From assembly GCA_047638695.1 (NCBI GenBank), contig JBLINY010000116.1:1-13629 (forward strand): a DNA stretch of 13,629 nt, given 5' to 3'. The notes under the pieces are model-generated. The model made no database searches. It was not told where the DNA came from and was given only the letters and a program-made list of their open reading frames with translations. The DNA is from JAHECQ01 sp047638695. GTDB taxonomy: Bacteria > Actinomycetota > Acidimicrobiia > Acidimicrobiales > SZUA-35. Shown in pieces: positions 7,226 to 13,629 of the stretch. Every line of letters begins with the position of its first letter. Position 1 is the stretch's first letter. The position numbers were made by a program, and so were the translations under genes.

Positions 7226-7615
7226 ATGAGTGAGCCAGGGAGCTATCAAGATCGCCTGAACCGCAGCGAGGCCGCAGGTCGCAAGCTGAGCCGCCACCAG
7301 AAGAAGCTGCACCAGTCCTATTGGCGCACCCACGACTTGGCCATGGAGGCAGGCGCCCTCGACCGTAAGACAAAGGAGCTCATCGGCCTCGCTTTGGTTG
7401 TCAGCATGCAATGCGACGTGTGTATTGCCTTCCACGTTCGCGATTGCGTCAAGGCCGGAGCTACCACCGAAGAGATATACGAAGCGCTAAATGTCACGGT
7501 GATGCAGGGCAACGGACCAGCCATGGTTTATGCCGGATACGCGGTTGAGGCCCTCGACGAACTTCTCGCCGGTCGCGATCCTGTTGGCGATGCGCCTGCA
7601 CCGCACGCACACTGA
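7226..7615 (+). CDS. Carboxymuconolactone decarboxylase / AhpD-like protein
   Basis: This 129-aa all-helical protein belongs to the CMD/AhpD superfamily. The centre reads LDRKTKELIGLALVVSMQCD, then VCIAFHVRDCVKAGATTEEI. The CxxC pair Cys63-Cys66 with His70 matches the AhpD redox-type active site (CxxCxxxH). That favours a peroxidase or disulfide-reductase-like role over true carboxymuconolactone decarboxylation. Length is normal for a single-domain member. The ATG is supported by AGGA 7 nt upstream, and the stop is 3 bp from the next start, so the genes are tightly coupled. In catabolic operons such proteins may help with oxidative stress, but that is inference. Confidence 0.87.
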   Translation: MSEPGSYQDRLNRSEAAGRKLSRHQKKLHQSYWRTHDLAMEAGALDRKTKELIGLALVVSMQCDVCIAFHVRDCVKAGATTEEIYEALNVTVMQGNGPAMVYAGYAVEALDELLAGRDPVGDAPAPHAH

Positions 7616-7618
7616 GCC

Positions 7619-8392
7619 ATGGACTTCGCTGACCTTCCTCTAGGAGAACTCGACACCGAACGGGTTGCCATTCTCGAGCCGCAGCACATCGGTGGGGATC
7701 TCGCGCTTCCCGAACGAGCGGTGTTGTGCTTTTTCTTCGATGTGCTGGCCCGACGAGGTGCCGATCCAGCCTCCGGCTGGACCGAACTCGGCACTCGAGA
7801 TATTGAGAACGGGCCGCGCACCATCTGGCAGGTTGGCGAGGGCGACGATGCCGTCGCAGTGCTCAACCCGGGTACCGGGGCGCCCACGTCGGTGACGATG
7901 CTCGAGCTGGTCATCGCTGCTGGGGCCAAGACCGTGGTCGCCGTCGGCGGCGCTGGAGCGCTGGTGGACGAGCTGGCGCTCGGCAACGTGGTCGTGCCAA
8001 CCAAGGCACTGCGAGACGAGGGCACCTCATTTCACTATCTACCGCCGTCGCGGTTCATTGACCTCGATTCCGAGGTAGCTGGGACCCTCGACGCGTTTCT
8101 TACCGAGCGGCACGTACCGCACGAGCTGGCTCCGGTCTGGACTACAGACGGCCTATTTCGCGAGACGCCGGACAAAGTTCAGCGCCGCCGCGACGAGGGC
8201 TGCGTCTTGGTTGACATGGAATGCTCGGCCCTCGCTGCGGTCTGTCAGTTCCGAGGTGTGCGCTTCGGCCAGTTCCTGTATGCCGGCGACAGTCTGGCCA
8301 CCGACGACTGGGATGCTCGTGGCTGGAACCAGGCAACCGACGTTCGCGAAACGCTGCTCGATCTCGCCATCGACGCAGCAAGGAAGGTCTGA
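7619..8392 (+). CDS. Nucleoside phosphorylase-fold protein (PNP/UDP phosphorylase family)
   Basis: This 257-aa protein has the main motifs of the PNP_UDP_1 family. They are the phosphate-binding NPGTGAPTSVTMLE (83-96), VAVGGAGAL (107-115), RDEGTSFHYLPP (132-143), TTDGLFRET (165-173), the ribose-binding VDMECSAL (188-195, with Met190-Glu191) and AGDSL (222-226). Known members cleave the N-glycosidic bond of nucleosides with phosphate or water; the base specificity is not readable here. It starts 3 bp after the CMD-like stop and has no separate Shine-Dalgarno sequence, so it depends on translational coupling. A nucleoside-cleaving enzyme inside an acyl-CoA operon is unexpected. It may act in salvage of a nucleotide by-product or on a different glycosidic substrate. 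Confidence 0.87.
   Translation: MDFADLPLGELDTERVAILEPQHIGGDLALPERAVLCFFFDVLARRGADPASGWTELGTRDIENGPRTIWQVGEGDDAVAVLNPGTGAPTSVTMLELVIAAGAKTVVAVGGAGALVDELALGNVVVPTKALRDEGTSFHYLPPSRFIDLDSEVAGTLDAFLTERHVPHELAPVWTTDGLFRETPDKVQRRRDEGCVLVDMECSALAAVCQFRGVRFGQFLYAGDSLATDDWDARGWNQATDVRETLLDLAIDAARKV
8381..8387 (+). promoter_or_regulatory. Ribosome binding site of the thioesterase gene
   Basis: AGGAAGG lies within the last codons of the phosphorylase gene, 10 nt before the ATG at 8398. It supports that ATG over the much longer upstream reading of the same frame, which would overlap the phosphorylase gene. Confidence 0.55.
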
Positions 8393-8397
8393 TCAGA

Positions 8398-9207
8398 ATG
8401 AGTGATTCGCCGAATGAGATCGTTCGAGCCTTTCTCGGATTGGAGGGAGACGACGGCGGTTCGAGCTGGCGCCTCCCGGTCACCGACGAGATCTGTGGCG
8501 GCCGGGGCAACCTGTATGGCGGGTGTGGTCTCGCCGCTGTCATCGAGGCGGCCGAAGGTCTGACGGCCAAGCCGGCCGCCTGGGCCACGTGCCAATTCGT
8601 TGGTGGGGCTAAGGCCCCGGATGTCATAGACCTCGAGGTCGAGGTAGTGGCCGCCGGTCACCGCATGTCGCAGATCAGGGTGATCGGTTCGGTTGCCGGC
8701 GAGCTGTTTCTGACCGGCCTGGTGGCTGTGGGCCGTCGAGAAGAGATCGCGGCCGGACGATGGGAGACCATGCCAGACGTGCCGCCTCCGGCCCAATGTC
8801 CACCACGCAAGATGGCAAACGAGGAGCGCCGCGGTGGCCTCCGACCCCGTATCGATGAACGGACCGCAACCAACGGACCAGATGGGTTCCTACTGGCAGA
8901 TGACGAGGGCCGGTCGGCGCTGTGGGCGACCATGCCCGGGGGTGTCCCGGCCGCTGCGTCGGCGCTCGCCGTGGTCGGCGACGACGTATCGGTGGGCGTC
9001 GCCGCGGCGGTAAAGGCCGACGTGCGGGCCCGCAGCATCGACAACACAATCCGCATCGTCGACCCGCGCGCCAGCCAATGGGTGCTGGCCGACATCAAGA
9101 TCCACTCTGTCGGTGCCGGGCTAGGCCACGGGAACGTCAACCTCTGGTCTGAGGATGGACACCTACTCGCCATCAGCAGCCAGAGCGGGCTTGTGGGGCC
9201 GCGCTGA
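8398..9207 (+). CDS. Acyl-CoA thioesterase, TesB-like double hotdog
   Basis: This 269-aa protein of TesB length has two hotdog domains. The first contains GGRGNLYGGCGLAAVIEAAE (34-53). The second contains RARSIDNTIRI (210-220), VLADIKIHSVGAG and LLAISSQSGL (256-265). It should hydrolyse an acyl-CoA to free acid and CoA. When the C-terminal part is aligned by eye without gaps to E. coli TesB, Asp215 and Gln262 match the catalytic Asp204 and Gln278. His236 falls where TesB has Thr228. The start ATG 8398 follows the phosphorylase stop by 5 bp. In this operon it may recycle CoA from dead-end or end-product thioesters. Substrate length is unknown. Confidence 0.85.
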   Translation: MSDSPNEIVRAFLGLEGDDGGSSWRLPVTDEICGGRGNLYGGCGLAAVIEAAEGLTAKPAAWATCQFVGGAKAPDVIDLEVEVVAAGHRMSQIRVIGSVAGELFLTGLVAVGRREEIAAGRWETMPDVPPPAQCPPRKMANEERRGGLRPRIDERTATNGPDGFLLADDEGRSALWATMPGGVPAAASALAVVGDDVSVGVAAAVKADVRARSIDNTIRIVDPRASQWVLADIKIHSVGAGLGHGNVNLWSEDGHLLAISSQSGLVGPR

Positions 9208-9269
9208 AAGCTCGGCACCCTCGCTCGGCGGCCCTTGGCGGCCTCGAAGCGGTACCGACCCGCAGCTGG

Positions 9270-10607
9270 ATGGCCCTGGGTCTGGCCGCGCTTTCGTTCA
9301 CAATCACCTCGATCAACGTCACCGGCACCAACATTGCCTTCGGATCGATCCAGGCCGAGTTCGATACCGCCAGCCGGGCCACGTTGTCGTGGGCGCTGTC
9401 GGGATACAGCATCGCCCTAGCCACCTTCATGGTTTTGGCCGGCCGGGTCGCCGATCGTCTCGGCCGCCGTCGGGTGTTCTTCGCCGGTGTGCAGGTGTTT
9501 CTTGCTGGGTCGTTGCTGTGCGCCTTTGCTCCGACAGCAATCGTTTTCGTCGCTGGCCGAGTGGTTCAGGGTTTGGGCGGAGCGCTGATCGTTCCGTCGT
9601 CGTTGGCCTTGGTTCTACCCGGATTCCCAGACAGCCGGCGCACATCGGCTGTTGCCGTCTGGACGGCAAGCGGGTCTGCAGGCGCAGCTGCCGCCCCGAG
9701 TCTGTCTGCGTTCATCGTCGAAGGCTTTGGCTGGCGTTGGGTGTATTTCATATCGGTTCCGATTGGCGTCTTCATTCTCGTCGCCGGGCGCAGGCTGCTG
9801 ACGCCGTCGCAGGGCGTGACCAGCGACGAGCGCCTCGACTATCTCGGCTTCCCGATGGGCACGCTGGCCATCGGTCTCCTTGCCTTCACCATCGTGCAGG
9901 GACCTCGGTGGGGATGGGGATCGCCTGCGATCGTCGCATCGGTAGTGATGGCAGCCGTGCTTTTTCCTGCCTTTGTCGTTCGGTCGTTGCGGCATCCCGC
10001 ACCGCTGCTCGATCTTCGTTTGTTCAAGGTCCGCACGGTCTGGACCTCGTCGGTGGCCAATGTCTTCATGTCCATGATGGGCCTCTCGATCTGGCTGGTG
10101 TGGCCCCTGTTCCTCAGCGGCATCTGGGGCTACGACCTGTTTCACGTTGGCCTGGCCATCACCCCGGGACCCATCTGCTCAACGTTCTTTGGCATCGTGG
10201 CCGGGCGGGTCGCCGATCGTCACGGACCCCGGTTGCTGATCTCGATTGGATCGCTTCTGCCGATCTTCGTCATGCTCTGGATGGCGCTCCGTTTCACGCC
10301 AGAGCCGGCGTACTGGACAACGTTCTTTCCGGCCGTTGCCATGTTCGGCACCGGGTTTGGCCTGACCTTCTCACCGCTGAATGGGGCGGCGTTGCAGGGT
10401 GTAAGTGAAGAGGTGTTCGGCGAAGTGAACGCGGCATTCAACACCGTCCGCAACCTGGCAGGAGGACTGGGAGTCGCCATCGTCATCGCCATTCTGGGAG
10501 ACGCCGACCCCATCCCGTTCGAGGTGTTCGATCGGGTCTTCTACGTCTTCGCGTTCTTCAGCGTGATGCCGGCCCTGGTGATCTATCTCTTCTATCCCCG
10601 CAAGTGA
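9270..10607 (+). CDS. MFS transporter, DHA2 (EmrB/QacA-like) type
   Basis: This membrane transporter has 445 aa from the first ATG. TM1 includes SINVTGTNIAF (14-24). Motif A GRVADRLGRRRVF (58-70) lies between TM2 and TM3, and GRVVQGLGGALIVPSSLAL follows. FGWRWVYFISVPIGV sits at the TM6 region, and a second motif-A-like GRVADRHGPRLL is in the C-terminal half. This suits proton-driven export or uptake of a small organic molecule; the substrate is unknown. Asn16 stands where DHA2 exporters usually have an Asp in TM1 (LDxTxVN). The start is doubtful: TM1 already begins at Met1. The frame is open back to 9153 with no ATG, GTG or TTG, and a CTG at 9204 overlaps the thioesterase stop as CTGA. That start would give 467 aa with a basic leader. 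Confidence 0.9.
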   Translation: MALGLAALSFTITSINVTGTNIAFGSIQAEFDTASRATLSWALSGYSIALATFMVLAGRVADRLGRRRVFFAGVQVFLAGSLLCAFAPTAIVFVAGRVVQGLGGALIVPSSLALVLPGFPDSRRTSAVAVWTASGSAGAAAAPSLSAFIVEGFGWRWVYFISVPIGVFILVAGRRLLTPSQGVTSDERLDYLGFPMGTLAIGLLAFTIVQGPRWGWGSPAIVASVVMAAVLFPAFVVRSLRHPAPLLDLRLFKVRTVWTSSVANVFMSMMGLSIWLVWPLFLSGIWGYDLFHVGLAITPGPICSTFFGIVAGRVADRHGPRLLISIGSLLPIFVMLWMALRFTPEPAYWTTFFPAVAMFGTGFGLTFSPLNGAALQGVSEEVFGEVNAAFNTVRNLAGGLGVAIVIAILGDADPIPFEVFDRVFYVFAFFSVMPALVIYLFYPRK

Positions 10608-10688
10608 CAGGCATGTGATCGTCGGGGGCCCTCTAACCGGTTGATTTCCTTGTCGCCTGGCCGATCAAGGCAGGGTGGGTACTCAGAC

Positions 10689-11102
10689 ATGAATCTCGCG
10701 GTCGTCACCGAGATAACTCAGCCCCAGACAATGGTGCGGTACCTGCTGGTGTCGATCTTCAACATCACTGCCCACCAGAGCATCCTCTTCTGTACCAACA
10801 GCTTATGGGATTGGAGCGGTGGGCTGGCCAACGCGTTCGCCGCCATGGTGGTGTGCGGGCCGGCCTTTCTGCTCACTCGAAGCTGGGTCTGGAAGGTCGA
10901 AGGCACCCATGATTTGCACGGTCAGGTGTTGCCCTTCTGGGTCATCACGGTCGCCGGGTTGATTGTGTCGACGATCTGCGCCTCCGTCGCCCAACGGCTG
11001 TTTGGCGCCGGCCTGGCCGTCAACACGGCCAGTTTCGCTGGCTACGGCATTGTTTGGGTCGTCAAGTTCTTTCTTCTTGGCCGCATCTTCGGCCAGAACT
11101 GA
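10689..11102 (+). CDS. Small GtrA-like membrane protein with four predicted TM helices
   Basis: This 137-aa hydrophobic protein has four likely membrane helices, near residues 15-37, 45-65, 80-100 and 108-130. RSWVWKVEG (64-72) after TM2, LPFWVITVAGLIVST in TM3 and WVVKFFLLGRIF at the end match the actinobacterial GtrA-like pattern (FLxxRxWVF/W between TM2 and TM3). GtrA proteins are thought to help flip lipid-linked sugars, but many small members have no tested role. ATG 10689 is chosen over an upstream TTG at 10641; a GGGTGGG stretch lies 8-14 nt before it. It follows the MFS gene by 81 bp, so it may have separate expression. It ends 10 bp from the convergent CoA-transferase. Confidence 0.7.
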   Translation: MNLAVVTEITQPQTMVRYLLVSIFNITAHQSILFCTNSLWDWSGGLANAFAAMVVCGPAFLLTRSWVWKVEGTHDLHGQVLPFWVITVAGLIVSTICASVAQRLFGAGLAVNTASFAGYGIVWVVKFFLLGRIFGQN

Positions 11103-11112
11103 TCTCGGCCGC

Positions 11113-13521
11113 TCAGCCCAGGACGTCATCGAGCAGCAGCTGGACGTACTCCTCTTCGCTGCGGCCGAGCAGCTCTCGAACGACATGCTCGTTGTGTTCG
11201 CCCAGTCCGGGTGAACGAGTGATGCGATGGTCGGCCCCGACCCATTGAGCAGCTTCTCGGTCGATCGGAATGTCGATCTGTGGACGTGAGGGCTGGTGCA
11301 CGGTTTGGTAGTGGTGGCGGAGCTGGGGGTCGCGCTCGTAGGTATCGACCAGATGCTCGACCGGGGCGGCCGGTACTCCGGCAGCCTGGCAGCGTTCGGC
11401 CAGACTCCACTTGTCGGAGGTTCCGGTCCAGCCCTCGATGATGGCATCGAGGGCATCTTCGTTGACTTTGCGGCCAGCATGGCTGGCGAACCGTGTATCG
11501 GTGGCGAGGTCGTCTCGCCCGATCACTCGACAGAGGCTCGTCCACTCGGCCTCGTTACCAACCGCGATCGCCAGCCATTCGTCATCGCTGTGATCGCTGC
11601 TCTGGGTCTGGAATACTCCGTGGGGGCAGTAGTTGGCATCGCGGTTGGCGCTTCGGGGTGGCTGGGTGCCGGTGTCCTTGTAGTGCATCCACTCGATGCC
11701 AAGCAGCGACACCATGCCCGAGAGCTGGGTGAGGTGCAGTTCCTGTCCGTCGCCTGTGGCCTCTCGGTGTCTGAGAGCAGCCAGAATGGTGGCCGTGAGC
11801 AGGTGAGGTGAGGTGAAGTCGGGGTAGGCGACTCCTACGCCGCGGGGACGCTCACCCTCGAACCCCATGAGCATGTTGAACCCGGAGGCGGCCATCAAGA
11901 TGTTGCCCATGCTCGACCGAACCGCCCACGGGCCGAAGCGGTGCGCGCCCGGCAGGTTCAGCAGCACAATGTCGTCCTTGATGCCGCGGAGAACCTCGTA
12001 CCCGAGGCCCATCCGTTCCATCGCTCCTGGACGGAAGTTGTTGACAACGACGTCTGCCGTCGCAATCAGGTCCTTGATGAGCGCCAGGCCGTCCTCGGTC
12101 GTGAGATCGATGGCCAGCGACTTCTTGCCAGCATTCACCGTATTGAACAGGCCCCCCAGGTCGGCGTCCGGCGTGCCGTCAGGCCCGGGTTGACTTCGCA
12201 TCGAGTCGGGTTTGGCCGACGACTCAACCCGGATCACCTCGGCCCCGAAACTGGCCAGCAGCCTGGTGCCTATTGGCGCCGCCAGCACCCAGCCAAAGTC
12301 GACGACACGCAGCCCGGCTAGTGCCTGGGATGGATCGAGCGACGTGGCGGTCGGGACCTTCGATGGCAGGGCCGATGTTGGTTCGAGGCCATCGAGCAGA
12401 CGTTGATGTTCGCCAAGCAGGGGAGCGCGGCCGATCTCGACTCCGTCGGCCATGGCATCGGCCGGAGATCGTACGAACCCAAGCTGTCGACCAAGGGCAT
12501 CATGTTGGACGGTCAGAAACTGTTCGTTGACGATGTACTGCTCGTAGCGCTCGAGGTCTTCGAAGCCCAGCACGGGAAGACACACGATGTCGGCCTCGAG
12601 GGCGCCCGCTGCGAAGTCGTCGCGGGAGAGGGCGGCCGCCAATGCCAGCGTGCAGGCGGCAACCGGGTTGTCCTTTCGTGGAGCATCAAGACGGCTCCAC
12701 TCCCAATCGTCAATCGTCATGCCGTGATCGATGCCGACCCGATCGGCCCAGGCCAGGAAGCCGTCGAATTTGTCGGGTCGTACCAGCAGGCCGACGTAGC
12801 CGCCGTCGGCGCACCGCAGAGCATTGGATAGACCGGGGCGGCGGGGCAACCGGTCGTGCCACGTCCACTGGCTAGGTGTGGCCGACTGCATGACGGCCAT
12901 AACGGTCGCTTCTTGAAGCGAGACGTCGATGTGGCAGCCGCTGCCGGCCCCGGAATGATCGCGCTGATGGAGCGCCATCGAGATGGCTGAGACGGCGGTC
13001 AATCCAGCCATGGCATACGAGGGGTGGGCGCCGCCTTGCAGCGGCTTGCCCCTCGACTCGCCAGACAGCCAAACGAGGCCGCCGGCCGCCCCGGCAACGA
13101 GATCGTTGGCCTTCCAGTCCTTCCATTCGGCGTTCAGTCCAAACGGTGTCACCGAACACTGGATCAGCGAGGGGTTGATGGTTCGCAGCACGTCGTGACT
13201 CAGCCCGATGTCGGCCAGCCGATCGGGAGCCTCAGTGTCGAGAACGACATCGGCAGAGGCGACCAGAGCCAGAAACGCTTCTTGTTGCTGTTCCAGGTCG
13301 AGCACTACCGAACGTTTGTTGGCATTCAGGTACTGATGGGCGCACGAGGCTTCGGGATCGTCGACGCCTGTGAGCTTCGGCTCGAGCGCCCGAATGCTGT
13401 TGCCGTCGGGCGGTTCGACCAGGACAACTTCGGCGCCGAGATCGGCCAGAATACGGCCCGCAAGGGCGGCCGATCGATTAGCCAGGTCAAGTACGCGGAT
13501 GCCGCGAAGTGCGTTGCTCAT
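11113..13521 (-). CDS. Fused two-domain class III CoA-transferase (CaiB/BaiF family), copy B
   Basis: This 802-aa protein is built like copy A from two CaiB/BaiF units. Unit 1 begins LRGIRVLDLANRSAALAGR (5-23) and has NANKRSVVLDL (66-76). Unit 2 begins LAGLRVVDFGWVLAAPIG (401-418) and has NAGKKSLAIDL (463-473) and VAYPDFTSPHLL. Asp568 is at the catalytic position of CaiB Asp169. Unit 1 has HPSYAMAGL there, placing Tyr169 where Asp is expected, so only the C-terminal unit looks competent. The start ATG 13521 has AGGA 7 nt upstream, but this ribosome site is the last of four tandem copies (13519-13577). The protein is clearly diverged from copy A in sequence, so it is probably for a different acid or direction. 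The substrate is unknown. Confidence 0.9.
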   Translation of the reverse strand: MSNALRGIRVLDLANRSAALAGRILADLGAEVVLVEPPDGNSIRALEPKLTGVDDPEASCAHQYLNANKRSVVLDLEQQQEAFLALVASADVVLDTEAPDRLADIGLSHDVLRTINPSLIQCSVTPFGLNAEWKDWKANDLVAGAAGGLVWLSGESRGKPLQGGAHPSYAMAGLTAVSAISMALHQRDHSGAGSGCHIDVSLQEATVMAVMQSATPSQWTWHDRLPRRPGLSNALRCADGGYVGLLVRPDKFDGFLAWADRVGIDHGMTIDDWEWSRLDAPRKDNPVAACTLALAAALSRDDFAAGALEADIVCLPVLGFEDLERYEQYIVNEQFLTVQHDALGRQLGFVRSPADAMADGVEIGRAPLLGEHQRLLDGLEPTSALPSKVPTATSLDPSQALAGLRVVDFGWVLAAPIGTRLLASFGAEVIRVESSAKPDSMRSQPGPDGTPDADLGGLFNTVNAGKKSLAIDLTTEDGLALIKDLIATADVVVNNFRPGAMERMGLGYEVLRGIKDDIVLLNLPGAHRFGPWAVRSSMGNILMAASGFNMLMGFEGERPRGVGVAYPDFTSPHLLTATILAALRHREATGDGQELHLTQLSGMVSLLGIEWMHYKDTGTQPPRSANRDANYCPHGVFQTQSSDHSDDEWLAIAVGNEAEWTSLCRVIGRDDLATDTRFASHAGRKVNEDALDAIIEGWTGTSDKWSLAERCQAAGVPAAPVEHLVDTYERDPQLRHHYQTVHQPSRPQIDIPIDREAAQWVGADHRITRSPGLGEHNEHVVRELLGRSEEEYVQLLLDDVLG

Positions 13522-13577
13522 AGCAGTGTCCTCATAGCAGTGTCCTCATAGCAGTGTCCTCATAGCAGTGTCCTCAT
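13519..13577 (-). repeat. 14-bp tandem repeat (4 full copies plus start of a fifth) carrying an RBS and ATG in each unit
   Basis: Four perfect copies lie at 13519-13532, 13533-13546, 13547-13560 and 13561-13574, and the next bases 13575-13580 repeat the first six. Read on the minus strand, the unit is AGGACACTGCTATG: a Shine-Dalgarno AGGA, a 7-nt spacer and an ATG. The last ATG (13519-13521) is the start of the fused CoA-transferase. Replication slippage is the likely origin. Confidence 0.95.
13529..13532 (-). promoter_or_regulatory. Ribosome binding site nearest the fused CoA-transferase B start
   Basis: AGGA on the minus strand lies 7 nt before ATG 13521. It is the proximal of four identical sites in the 14-bp repeat. 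Confidence 0.65.
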
Positions 13578-13586
13578 AGCGTTTCG

Positions 13587-13629
13587 TCATAGGGTCGCGC
13601 CGTCGGGGCCCAGATAGTCGAGACTGAGA
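13587..13629 (-). CDS. C-terminal end of an unidentified protein, partial
   Basis: On the minus strand an open frame enters from the right edge and ends LSLDYLGPDGATL with TGA at 13587-13589. Only 14 residues are visible, so no family can be named. It is called coding because its stop overlaps an ATG at 13590 as ATGA, the same coupling used between genes elsewhere in this window, and because it points into the CoA-transferase gene. If real, it is the upstream partner in that operon. Confidence 0.4.
   Translation of the reverse strand, partial: LSLDYLGPDGATL

Larger units (their letters stand above)
13518..13577 (-). other. Relay of four overlapping five-codon minicistrons (MRTLL)
   Basis: ATGs at 13577, 13563, 13549 and 13535 on the minus strand each begin ATG AGG ACA CTG CTA TGA. 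Each stop overlaps the next ATG as ATGA, and the fourth stop overlaps the CoA-transferase start. Each minicistron also contains the AGGA for the next start. The arrangement is visible directly; whether ribosomes use it is inference. Confidence 0.6.

Noticed and set aside
9155..10408. Long overlapping open frame on the plus strand within the MFS gene
   Set aside because: It is rich in Arg, Gly and Ser with no family resemblance and no membrane helices. It is a shadow of the GC-rich MFS frame.
10635..10642. Perfect palindrome AACCGGTT in the gap before the GtrA-like gene
   Set aside because: Eight bases are too short to claim an operator, and no second copy is seen nearby.
13519..13577. CRISPR-like array
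   Set aside because: The copies are directly adjacent with no spacers, and the unit is only 14 bp.

Overview
The window is GC-rich, densely coded DNA. Its gene families are typical of high-GC Actinomycetota: an SCO6745-type protein, luciferase-like (LLM) flavin oxidoreductases, two-domain CaiB/BaiF CoA-transferases, NTF2-like and EthD proteins, and a GtrA-like membrane protein. An acidimicrobial (Acidimicrobiia) or mycobacterium-like lipid degrader is the best guess from gene content; taxonomy cannot be fixed from the sequence alone. I see no rRNA, tRNA, CRISPR, insertion sequence or phage gene.

Layout. (1) Plus-strand operon, 1-4177: C-terminus of a probable LLM oxidoreductase, an SCO6745-family protein, a 798-aa fused CoA-transferase that starts inside the stop of the previous gene (ATGA), and a tandem-duplicated EthD protein. 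(2) Minus-strand operon, 6630-4190: an LLM monooxygenase, a decapitated cupin remnant (5430-5615), and an acyl-CoA dehydrogenase. (3) Plus-strand operon, 6702-11102: an NTF2-like protein, an AhpD/CMD-like protein with CxxC, a nucleoside-phosphorylase-fold protein, a TesB-like double-hotdog thioesterase, a DHA2-type MFS transporter and a GtrA-like membrane protein. (4) Minus-strand block, 13629-11113: the last codons of an unknown gene, a remarkable tandem repeat, and a second 802-aa fused CoA-transferase.

Together the genes look like accessory catabolism of a carboxylic acid handled as a CoA thioester. CoA is transferred on (two CoA-transferases), an acyl-CoA is oxidised (acyl-CoA dehydrogenase), flavin-dependent oxygenation occurs (LLM proteins), CoA is released (thioesterase), and substrate or product crosses the membrane (MFS). 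The substrate cannot be read from the sequence.

The most unusual signal is at 13519-13577. A 14-bp unit repeated four times carries a Shine-Dalgarno sequence and an ATG in every copy. It creates a relay of five-codon minicistrons, each stopping on the next start by an ATGA overlap, and it leads into the second CoA-transferase. The second main observation is that both fused CoA-transferases have an Asp at the catalytic position only in their C-terminal half, at residue 568 in both; the N-terminal halves have Ala and Tyr there.
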